From Carpediemonas membranifera (lineage: Eukaryota; Fornicata): a stretch of 64,000 nt of DNA. The stretch spans positions 1 through 64,000 of the forward strand of contig JAHDYR010000037.1 of assembly GCA_019828565.1 (NCBI GenBank), in the 5' to 3' direction. The position numbers and the translations under genes were made by a program. Positions 11,421-22,086 of this stretch are shown here, piece after piece (positions within the stretch are counted from its first letter, which is position 1; every line of letters begins with the position of its first letter). Under the pieces are notes generated by a model, which searched no databases, was not told the DNA's origin, and saw only the letters and a list, made by a program, of their open reading frames with translations.

Positions 11421-14400
11421 CTCTTCATCTCGCTGAAACCATGGTCAAGTTGATCCAGCCACGTCGCTCAGCTTCAATCACGCAAGGCGAGCGGACAACG
11501 AGTAGACCACACCCAGATTGAGGCTGAATCGCGACATGTGCGCTCTACAGCTGTCTATAGGCCCGCACGCATACATGGGTGCGAAGTCCCAGCCCTCAAA
11601 TGTCACGTATTGACGAGGTCGTAAAAGCATATCTTTACTCAATCTTTTGACCTCAAGTCGTGGACTGCCCGGGGGTAGTTCGGGGCGCTGAACACGCTGG
11701 TGAAGTCCCCTATGCTCCATCTCCGCCCCATCACCGCCAAATCCCGGGGATCGAATTCCGCGACTCAAACCCAGAGTTGCAGACCTCAGCGTTCACAACC
11801 ACCCCCGGCTAGACACGTTCTAGGCCCCATAGAGCACATTTCACTCTTCACCTCGCTGAAACCATGGTCAAGTTGATCCAGCCACGTCGCTCAGCTTCAA
11901 TCACGCAAGGCGAGCGGACAACGAGTAGACCACACCCAGATGGAGGCTGAATCGCGACATGTGCGCTCTACAGCTGTCTATAAGCCCGCACGCATACATG
12001 GGTGCGAAGTCCCAGCCCTCCAATGTCACGTATTGACGAGGTCGTCAAAGCATATCTTTACGCAATCTTTTTGACCTCAAGTCGTGGACTGCCCGGGGGT
12101 AGTTCGGGGCGCTGAACACGCTGGTGAAGTCCCCTATGCTCCATCTCCGCCCCATCACCGCCAAATTCCGAGGATCGAATTCCGCGACTCAAACCCAGAG
12201 TTGCAGACCTCAGCGTTCACAACCACCCCCGGCTAGACACGTTCTAGGCCCCATAGAGCACATTTCACTCTTCATCTCGCTGAAACCATGGTCAAGTTGA
12301 TCCAGCCACGTCGCTCAGCTTCAATCACGCAAGGCGAGCGGACAACGAGTAGACCACACCCAGATGGAGGCTGAATCGCGACATGTGCGCTCTACAGCTG
12401 TCTATAGGCCCGCACGCATACATGGGTGCGAAGTCCCAGCCCTCAAATGTCACGTATTGACGAGGTCGTAAAAGCATATCTTTACTCAATCTTTTGACCT
12501 CAAGTCGTGGACTGCCCGGGGGTAGTTCGGGGCGCTGAACACGCTGGTGAAGTCCCCTATGCTCCATCTCCGCCCCATCACCGCCAAATTCCGAGGATCG
12601 AATTCCGCGACTCAAACCCAGAGTTGCAGACCTCAGCGTTCACAACCACCCCCGGCTAGACACGTTCTAGGCCCCATAGAGCACATTTCACTCTTCACCT
12701 CGCTGAAACCATGGTCAAGTTGATCCAGCCACGTCGCTCAGCTTCAATCACGCAAGGCGAGCGGACAACGAGTAGACCACACCCAGATGAAGGCTGAATC
12801 GCGACATGTGCGCTCTACAGCTGTCTATAAGCCCGCACGCATACATGGGTGCGAAGTCCCAGCCCTCCAATGTCACGTATTGACGAGGTCGTCAAAGCAT
12901 ATCTTTACGCAATCTTTTGACCTCAAGTCGTGGACTGCCCGGGGGTAGTTCGGGGCGCTGAACACGCTGGTGAAGTCCCCTATGCTCCATCTCCGCCCCA
13001 TCACCGCCAAATCCCGGGGATCGAATTCCGCGACTCAAACCCAGAGTTGCAGACCTCAGCGTTCACAACCACCCCCGGCTAGACACGTTCTAGGCCCCAT
13101 AGAGCACATTTCACTCTTCACCTCGCTGAAACCATGGTCAAGTTGATCCAGCCACGTCGCTCAGCTTCAATCACGCAAGGCGAGCGGACAACGAGTAGAC
13201 CACACCCAGATGAAGGCTGAATCGCGACATGTGCGCTCTACAGCTGTCTATAGGCCCGCACGCATACATGGGTGCGAAGTCCCAGCCCTCCAATGTCACG
13301 TATTGACGAGGTCGTCAAAGCATATCTTTACGCAATCTTTTGACCTCAAGTCGTGGACTGCCCGGGGGTAGTTCGGGGCGCTGAACACGCTGGTGAAGTC
13401 CCCTATGCTCCATCTCCGCCCCATCACCGCCAAATCCCGGGGATCGAATTCCGCGACTCAAACCCAGAGTTGCAGACCTCAGCGTTCACAACCACCCCCG
13501 GCTAGACACGTTCTAGGCCCCATAGAGCACATTTCACTCTTCACCTCGCTGAAACCATGGTCAAGTTGATCCAGCCACGTCGCTCAGCTTCAATCACGCA
13601 AGGCGAGCGGACAACGAGTAGACCACACCCAGATGAAGGCTGAATCGCGACATGTGCGCTCTACAGCTGTCTATAGGCCCGCACGCATACATGGGTGCGA
13701 AGTCCCAGCCCTCCAATGTCACGTATTGACGAGGTCGTCAAAGCATATCTTTACGCAATCTTTTTGACCTCAAGTCGTGGACTGCCCGGGGGTAGTTCGG
13801 GGCGCTGAACACGCTGGTGAAGTCCCCTATGCTCCATCTCCGCCCCATCACCGCCAAATCCCGGGGATCGAATTCCGCGACTCAAACCCAGAGTTGCAGA
13901 CCTCAGCGTTCACAACCACCCCCGGCTAGACACGTTCTAGGCCCCATAGAGCACATTTCACTCTTCACCTCGCTGAAACCATGGTCAAGTTGATCCAGCC
14001 ACGTCGCTCAGCTTCAATCACGCAAGGCGAGCGGACAACGAGTAGACCACACCCAGATGAAGGCTGAATCGCGACATGTGCGCTCTACAGCTGTCTATAG
14101 GCCCGCACGCATACATGGGTGCGAAGTCCCAGCCCTCCAATGTCACGTATTGACGAGGTCGTCAAAGCATATCTTTACGCAATCTTTTTGACCTCAAGTC
14201 GTGGACTGCCCGGGGGTAGTTCGGGGCGCTGAACACGCTGGTGAAGTCCCCTATGCTCCATCTCCGCCCCATCACCGCCAAATTCCGAGGATCGAATTCC
14301 GCGACTCAAACCCAGAGTTGCAGACCTCAGCGTTCACAACCACCCCCGGCTAGACACGTTCTAGGCCCCATAGAGCACATTTCACTCTTCATCTCGCTGA

Positions 14401-15971
14401 AACCATGGTCAAGTTGATCCAGCCACGTCGCTCAGCTTCAATCACGCAAGGCGAGCGGACAACGAGTAGACCACACCCAGATGGAGGCTGAATCGCGACA
14501 TGTGCGCTCTACAGCTGTCTATAGGCCCGCACGCATACATGGGTGCGAAGTCCCAGCCCTCAAATGTCACGTATTGACGAGGTCGTAAAAGCATATCTTT
14601 ACTCAATCTTTTTGACCTCAAGTCGTGGACTGCCCGGGGGTAGTTCGGGGCGCTGAACACGCTGGTGAAGTCCCCCTATGCTCCATCTCCGCCCCCATCA
14701 CCGCCAAATTCCGAGGATCGAATTCCGCGACTCAAACCCAGAGTTGCAGACCTCAGCGTTCACAACCACCCCCGGCTAGACACGTTCTAGGCCCCATAGA
14801 GCACATTTCACTCTTCACCTCGCTGAAACCATGGTCAAGTTGATCCAGTCACGTCGCTCAGCTTCAATCACGCAAGGCGAGCGGACAACGAGTAGACCAC
14901 ACCCAGATGAAGGCTGAATCGCGACATGTGCGCTCTACAGCTGTCTATAGGCCCGCACGCATACATGGGTGCGAAGTCCCAGCCCTCCAATGTCACGTAT
15001 TGACGAGGTCGTCAAAGCATATCTTTACTCAATCTTTTTGACCTCAAGTCGTGGACTGCCCGGGGGTAGTTCGGGGCGCTGAACACGCTGGTGAAGTCCC
15101 CTATGCTCCATCTCCGCCCCATCACCGCCAAATCCCGGGGATCGAATTCCGCGACTCAAACCCAGAGTTGCAGACCTCAGCGTTCACAACCACCCCCCGG
15201 CTAGACACGTTCTAGGCCCCATAGAGCACATTTCACTCTTCACCTCGCTGAAACCATGGTCAAGTTGATCCAGCCACGTCGCTCAGCTTCAATCACGCAA
15301 GGCGAGCGGACAACGAGTAGACCACACCCAGATGAAGGCTGAATCGCGACATGTGCGCTCTACAGCTGTCTATAGGCCCGCACGCATACATGGGTGCGAA
15401 GTCCCAGCCCTCCAATGTCACGTATTGACGAGGTCGTCAAAGCATATCTTTACGCAATCTTTTTGACCTCAAGTCGTGGACTGCCCGGGGGTAGTTCGGG
15501 GCGCTGAACACGCTGGTGAAGTCCCCTATGCTCCATCTCCGCCCCATCACCGCCAAATCCCGGGGATCGAATTCCGCGACTCAAACCCAGAGTTGCAGAC
15601 CTCAGCGTTCACAACCACCCCCGGCTAGACACGTTCTAGGCCCCATAGAGCACATTTCACTCTTCACCTCGCTGAAACCATGGTCAAGTTGATCCAGTCA
15701 CGTCGCTCAGCTTCAATCACGCAAGGCGAGCGGACAACGAGTAGACCACACCCAGATGAAGGCTGAATCGCGACATGTGCGCTCTACAGCTGTCTATAGG
15801 CCCGCACGCATACATGGGTGCGAAGTCCCAGCCCTCCAATGTCACGTATTGACGAGGTCGTCAAAGCATATCTTTACTCAATCTTTTGACCTCAAGTCGT
15901 GGACTGCCCGGGGGTAGTTCGGGGCGCTGAACACGCTGGTGAAGTCCCCTATGCTCCATCTCCGCCCCATC
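11421..15971. repeat. 423-bp satellite array 3 (about 10.8 units)
   Basis: Longest array. It starts mid-unit at 11421, with full unit starts at 11822, 12246, 12669, 13092, 13515, 13939, 14363, 14789, 15214 and 15638, and ends at about 15971 at the same point as arrays 1 and 2. The two sequence variants occur in blocks, which suggests amplification of groups of units. Confidence 0.95.
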
Positions 15972-16130
15972 TCCGCCTGGCCAGATCATGATGCGTCAAT
16001 TGTCACATATCTGGAAGTCAAGTCTGTTGTAACGCGTCAGGTTTGAGCCATGGTGTAGATGGTATAGCAGATGTTGGTGAATACAAGAGGTGGTAGGTTC
16101 GAATCCCTCCTGGCACATCCTTTTTGGACC
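15972..16130 (+). other. tRNA-like sequence with A and B boxes, copy 3
   Basis: Same as 6519-6680, except that the T run after the B box is five bases instead of seven. Confidence 0.5.
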
Positions 16131-16230
16131 TCGGCCATATCTCAGTCAATATTGGTCGTCATGCCTTGCAACTGCCCAGATTAGCTTGACTAGCCCTAAA
16201 GAACACATGGCAGTCAGATTTATTCAAGTT

Positions 16231-16389
16231 GTTTGGACATGACGAACGCTAAGCCGTTCAGGACTGAGCCACTGGCGCCGAGCGCAAACAGCGCATCCAC
16301 GACCGCCCAATAGCGGTCCGGGTTCTTGGACAGCACCTTGGCGCGCTGGAGTGCCTTGTGCATGACCTGGGACGGTACAGCAGCCGCAG
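16231..16389 (-). pseudogene. Captured gene fragment in antisense, copy 4
   Basis: Fourth copy of the antisense fragment. A one-base gain in the C run near 16392 changes the frame where it meets the Helitron A tail. Confidence 0.45.
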
Positions 16390-16785
16390 CGCCCCCCTGC
16401 ACCCCACCAACGCATAGCCATGAGATGTCCACCCCAGGCCAAGCCAGTGCCCGCCCCTCAGCCCGCGTCTCCTATTGTGCACGACATCGAGAGCATATCG
16501 ATCAGCTCGCCCTCTGCCTCGCCGTCCTCGCAAGGATACGTGCCCCCAAAGCGTTTGCGGACTACACCACCGCGCCGTATCCTCCCCAAGCGCTCGACTA
16601 GGGCCGCACCATCTCCCCTGAGAGAGTCAGCCCCCGCACCTGCCCGCAAGCTCGGCCGCCCTCGCTCTACCAAGTTCATCATCTACTCGGACAGCGAGGA
16701 CGACGACGAACATCCCAAGAAGCCGAAGGGGTGCATCACACCGAAGAAGGAAGGACGGACTTGCTTCAATCGTAAGAACTATTAG
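16390..16785 (+). pseudogene. Helitron A OTU-tail fragment, copy 5
   Basis: 5'-truncated C-terminal tail, open to the natural stop at 16785 and matching the tail of the 17850-21029 ORF. It contains the AT-hook-like and acidic segments only. Confidence 0.7.
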
Positions 16786-17840
16786 TATCGAAGTGGCAGT
16801 GGCCACATGTAAATGATTAACGAACGTAGAATGGGTAGGCGGGGCTACGGTCGGCTGCGCCTCCCTCTGCCCCCCTGCACCCCCCGGAATTGAAGACGGG
16901 GGCTCCGTCATTCCTCCGGCTTCGTTCGGCTTCGCTCCGCTCGGGCGCTCGTCGCGTTGCTCCTCCCGCCCTCCGCTACGCTACGCCTCTCTACGCCTCC
17001 GTCACTCTCTCTGCCCCCTGCGACCCCCCGCGGACTCCGCCCATGGCCTGTAACTACGTCAGATCACCCCACAAATTTTTGAATCTCGGGCTGTGATTTA
17101 CATATGAAAAAATAAATACCCCCATCCTCCTCAGAGCATGTAATTATGTATTGTAGTGCGCACCCGTGTTCTCTTCCATTCCATACGCGTCACTCTAGAC
17201 GTATTCACTCACCATGGACACAAAAAGGCTCTATAAAAATTTGTTGAGGGCCTAAATCAAAAATCGGGGAAAATAACGTTCCTACACGTACGCAACATGA
17301 TACAGCAGTATACTCTGTTTAGCTCCAGCATCAATCCTTGAGGCCAGTAAAACCGGTCTTTGAACGCGGTTCGCCAGATTCGGATGGATATCGTGACTCA
17401 ATCACACTGCGAGAGACTTTCAAAAATTCCAAATCCAGCAGCCCGGAAGCCTCAGGCCTCGTGCTGTACTGCACAAGAAGTTAGCGATCGCGACTTTTTG
17501 TCCTATAACTATTTATGCATAATTCAATGTAAAGACGACGGAGTTGAATAGAGCTTAGGGCGGCGCCTCCGAGCTGACACGCACAGCTATCCAGAGAAGC
17601 AATCCGCAGCCCTGAACGCCGTCTGTAAGCATGTGCTCTGACCTCAAAGTCCAATTTTGAGGTCCCGTTTTTGAGCGGGAAAATTTAGTATAAAATATTT
17701 GCGTTGTCCCAGATTTCAATGCATGTTCGAAGGACCCCTGGGGTAGGCTACACGCTGCATGTGTCGCCTTCCCTGGCAGGGGCCCAGGGGTCCCGTACCG
17801 GGACCCCCCAAAATCCGCAATACCTTACCATAACTTACCT
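16786..17840 (+). mobile_element. Helitron tail A, copy 5
   Basis: Tail A with GC-rich module at about 16896-17041, TATA motifs near 17232 and 17690, hairpin at about 17786-17806 and fixed end TTAC. It is followed by three CTTAC-like repeats (17836-17850) and then by the truncated Helitron A ORF. Confidence 0.65.
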
Positions 17841-17849
17841 TACCTTACC

Positions 17850-20800
17850 TCAAAGGTGTCGACCATCATCATCGACGAGGCAATGATGCTGAGCAGAGCT
17901 GATATCTCTGACATCAGCGACACACTGCGCCAGATCAGAGGTGGCGAGCTCCCATTCGGCGGAGTCAATATGATCTTCGTGGGTGACCCGAACCAGCTTC
18001 CGCCCGTGCCAAAGAAGCACGAGGCTGTCCTATCCGCACTGCACTATCACTGGGAGCAGCACAACACGGCCAAGCTATTCGAGCTCCAGAGCTCATTCCG
18101 TCAGCAGGCCGACCCGGCGTTCACGGCCATCCTCGACGGCATCGCGTCCACGAAGATCAACACCAAGAAGATCGAACCGCTCTACAAGCGCGCAGTGCCA
18201 GACACGCCCGAGTCACTCAAGCTGATGATCAAGCTCATGCTCGAGGGGCACACCATGATCACTGCCCGCCGAGACAGAGCCCACAGCCTCAACCGCATTG
18301 TCGTGAACACACTCGCAAAGTCAGACGGCTGCCCAGTCACTCAGCTCGTGTCGTATGTCGCCTGGGCGAAGGTTATCGACGGCGTTCCCGGGTTCTCGCG
18401 TTTCTCGTGCGGCACTGCCAATGTCCACTCGGAGCTAGAAGACACGTCGGCCAAACGAGACTACCACGACCGCCTTGAGCGCATCGACTTCTGCGTCGGC
18501 TGCCGCGTCATCCTCACGTGGAACGTCATCACCGAGCTCGGCCTAGTCAACGGTGCGAAGGCAACCATCCTCTCGATCAACCAGTCCGACCCGTCAGTAG
18601 AGGTGCAGATGGCCGACTCAGGCCAGGTCCACATCATCCGCGAGATGTCCGTGAAGCAGGGCATCTTCACGCACACGTTCATCCCCCTCATGCCGGCGTA
18701 CGTCCTCACAATCCACAAGGCACAGGGACAGACGATCCCCCGTCTCATCGTTGACCTGCGGGAGAACATGAACCCCAAGCAGGACCGCCGCTCTAACGAC
18801 TTCTGGGAGGTTGGACAGCTGTACACCGCCCTCTCTCGCGCCCCAACTCTCGACGCTCTCACGATATTCGGCGGAGTTGACACGCACGACAAGATGACCG
18901 TCAACGGATTCACATTCAACACTGTCAAGCCGGTCCCAGAGCTGTTTCGCCCGATCCATACGAAGGTCGTCACATCCCGTGTGGACTTCCTGCACAGGAA
19001 GATGCTTCCCCTGACCGACATGATCGTCAGGCACACCACTCGAGAGGCCTTCATCGACAACTCAGGCGTCAGCGTCGACGACAACACCAACGAGGTCGTC
19101 CGCAAGATGCTCAAGGTCAAAGACTGGATCAGGTTCGCCAACGCAGCGACCATGTACGCCAAGCGCAGCACCACCCGCGGCCCAGCCCTGCCCCGCAAGC
19201 GCCTCATCCCCGTTGCTCCGAAGCTGAAGAAGACTAAGCGCAAGCAGACCAAGCGTAACCCCCGCAAGCCCGGCGCGAAGAGCAAGCCCAGAGTGAGACA
19301 CATAGACACGGCCTTCAGCGACGCAGAGCTCGAATCAGACGTCGAACTCGAGGCGCTGACCGACTATGAGTGCGAAGACAACGTCGCTGCCATTGGGTTC
19401 GAGCATCTCAACGCCACGTACCGCTCACTACACGAGCTGAATCTCACCCGCGTCCAGCGGAGCCTCGTACAGCGCTTCCGTCGCGACAACTTCTACCGCA
19501 TCGAGAAACAGAACGAGGTGCACGAGCTCGCCGCAGCAGGCATCATCAGCGCGGAGGAGACCACTGCCATTGACCAATGGGTGCAGGAGGCGTCAAGCAA
19601 AGACCCTGGCACAGTCATATCGATCATCAGCAACGACACCGACGCGGCGAAAGAACTCCTCGACACAGCAGAGGCCGAGGACGCCAACGAGGCAATCCAG
19701 ACTATTCTCTCCCGCATCGAAGAAGCACGCCGCGCCCAAGAGCATCCTCCAGCCGCCCACAAGCCTGCCCAGCCCAAGACCACGACCAAGCGCAAGGACA
19801 AGCGGAAGCACAAACGCAAGAACAAGCCCACCATCGTCTTCGACATGGGCTCTCCCGAGTCCCCGCCTACACCTGACTACAGCAAGGGAGACGCGACATA
19901 CGCGCTCACTGTCCAACACCGCCGCAAGTCCCGCGAGAGAACAGAGCCGCCCACGCCCACCATTCCGGTAGTCGAGCCTCCAACGCAGCCAGAGGACGAG
20001 ATGGCCAGCAAGTGCCCGCTGCTCAACCCCAGAAAGATCACGACCCGGGACTACAGCAACGCTCGGCTCTACGACAACGACGGCGGTGGCGACTGCGCCA
20101 TCTTTGCCCTCGCCATGCGCACCAAGGCGTTCTACGACTTCTTCATGTCGCTTGGCACCGGCGACGACGTGGATGGACGCGTCAAGGTCTTCCGGCAGCG
20201 GTTCAGGCAGTACTGCTGTGACTACAGAGACCCCCACTCCCTCATATTCCTCGGCTTTGCCCCCGAGAGAGCTCACACGATCACGCTCGAGGGAACGTTC
20301 TTGAATATTCCCACCGTGTGGGCTTTCTACTGTCACGAGTGCGGCATCAAGAACGACTCGCTGATTCTGTACAAGAATCAGAACACGATTGAGTACACCA
20401 TCAGGCCTGCAGACGATGACCCCGACCGCCGCGTGCCCAAGTGCCAAGACGTCATCAACCCAGACAAGGCCATTCTCGCGACCGGCATCCGCTACAACGA
20501 CGGCATTCACTTTATGTGTGTCTTCCCCGAAGACGGGATCGAACGCCAGCTCGAGTACGTGGACTACTCGGCTGCAACGAGAGAAAGCGCCCTGAATCCA
20601 ATCGAGATCTCTGACGATGACGAGCCGCCGCAGCGCCCCCTGCACCCCCACCAACGCATAGCCATGAGACGTCCACCCCAGGCCAAGCCAGTGCCCGCCC
20701 CTCAGCCCGCGTCTCCTATTGTGCACGACATCGAGAGCATATCGATCAGCTCGCCCTCTGCCTCGCCGTCCTCGCAAGGATACGTGCCCCCAAAGCGTTT

Positions 20801-21029
20801 GCGGACTACACCACCGCGCCGTATCCTCCCCAAGCGCTCGACTAGGGCCGCACCATCTCCCCTGAGAGAGTCAGCCCCCGCACCTGCCCGCAAGCTCGGC
20901 CGCCCTCGCTCTACCAAGTTCATCATCTACTCGGACAGCGAGGACGACGACGAACATCCCAAGAAGCCGAAGGGGTGCATCACACCGAAGAAGGAAGGAC
21001 GGACTTGCTTCAATCGTAAGAACTATTAG
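17850..21029 (+). pseudogene. 5'-truncated Helitron family A protein: PIF1-type helicase C-part plus OTU-like domain
   Basis: The open frame begins inside the helicase Walker B motif (IIIDEAMML, about 17862), so the Rep nuclease and Walker A are missing. The first ATG is at 17889. Remaining helicase motifs are GDPNQLPPV, LTIHKAQGQTIPRLIVDL and QLYTALSRAP, all typical of the PIF1/RecD-like helicases of Helitrons. After a Lys/Arg-rich linker comes an OTU-like segment with GGGDCAIF (Cys codon 20114-20116) and GIHFMCV (His codon 20508-20510), 131 residues apart. A low-complexity tail follows, with KLGRPRSTK (AT-hook-like) and SDSEDDDE. About 1050 codons stay open, so truncation is recent or the ORF is still under constraint. 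It is followed by tail A. Confidence 0.85.
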
Positions 21030-21931
21030 TATCGAAGTGGCAGTGGCCACATGTAAATGATTAACGAACGTAGAATGGGTGAGCGGGGCTACGGTCGGCT
21101 GCGCCTCCCTCTGCCCCCCTGCACCCCCCGGAATTGAAGACGGGGGCTCCGTTCATTCCTCCGGCTTCGTTCGGCTTCGCTCCGCTCCGGGCGCTCGTCG
21201 CTACGCTCCTCCCGCCCTCCGCTACGCTACGCCTCTCTACGCCTCCGTCACTCTCTCTGCCCCCTGCGACCCCCCGCGGACTCCGCCCATGGCCTGTAAC
21301 TCCGTCAGATCACCCCACAAATTTTTGAATCTCGGGCTGTGATTTACATATGAAAAAATAAATACCCCCATCCTCCTCAGAGCATGTAATTATGTATTTT
21401 AGTGCGCACCCGTGTTCTCTTCCATTCCATACGCGTCACTCTAGACGTATTCACTCACCATGGACACAAAAAGGCTCTATAAAAATTTGTTGAGGGCCTA
21501 AATCGAAAAAACTCTTCGTAGGGCCTTTTCTATTTCACCGTAGCGTATATATGTAGCATCAGATTTACTCTAGCATCAAAACTTAAGGTCACGCCGCCGG
21601 TACCAGTTTTCCAATTCTCCAGATTCGGATGGATATCGTGACTCAATCACACTGCGAGAGACTTTCAAAAATTCCAAATCCCGCAGCCCTGGAAGCCTCA
21701 GGCCTCGTGCTGTACTGCACAAGAAGTTAGCGATCGCGACTTTTGTCCTATAACTATTTATGCATAATTCAATGTAAAGACGACGGATTTGAATGGAGCT
21801 TAGGGCGGCGCCTCCGAGCTGACACGCACAGCTATCCAGAGAAGCAATCCGCAGCCCTGAACGCCGTCTGTAAGCATGTGCTCTGACCTCAAAGTCCAAT
21901 TTTGAGGTCCCGTTTTTGAGCGTGAAAATTT

Positions 21932-21940
21932 AGTATAAAA
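21932..21940 (+). promoter_or_regulatory. Possible TATA motif upstream of the Helitron B ORF
   Basis: AGTATAAAAT lies about 150 bp before the ATG at 22087, inside the tail of the upstream element. If used, the tail of one element would promote its downstream neighbour. No transcription data support this. Confidence 0.25.
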
Positions 21941-22031
21941 TATTTGCGTTGTCCCAGATTTCAATGCATGTTCGAAGGACCCCTGGGGTAGGCTACACGC
22001 TGCATGTGTCGCCTTCCCTGGCAGGGGCCCA

Positions 22032-22052
22032 GGGGTCCCGTACCGGGACCCC
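22032..22052 (+). other. Terminal hairpin of tail A
   Basis: GGGGTCCCG, loop TAC, CGGGACCCC: a perfect 9-bp stem ending 31 bases before the fixed end of the tail. Most complete tail A copies keep it, and one keeps pairing through a changed arm. Helitrons carry a hairpin near the 3' terminus, usually closer to the end than here. Confidence 0.6.
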
Positions 22053-22086
22053 CCAAAATCCGCAATACCTTACCATAACTTACCTG

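Larger units (their letters stand above)
21030..22083 (+). mobile_element. Helitron tail A, copy 6 (reference copy)
   Basis: Non-coding tail after the family A ORF: GC-rich module at about 21138-21291, TATAAAA near 21479, a block at 21500-21600 that differs from the other copies, TATAAAA near 21934, hairpin at 22032-22052 and end TTAC at 22080-22083. The start codon of the next Helitron lies 4 bases downstream, so this tail also serves as the 5' flank of that gene. Confidence 0.65.

Noticed and set aside
3219-15971. CRISPR array
   Set aside because: Units are 423 bp with no unique spacers, and the context is eukaryotic.
19593-20777. 394-codon minus-strand ORF opposite the Helitron A protein
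   Set aside because: It mirrors a GC-rich coding strand with strong third-position bias; the + strand carries clear helicase and OTU motifs.
1-22083. Bacterial origin of the window
   Set aside because: Spliceosomal introns, LTR and DIRS retrotransposons, Helitrons and SMC5/6-type genes are eukaryotic.
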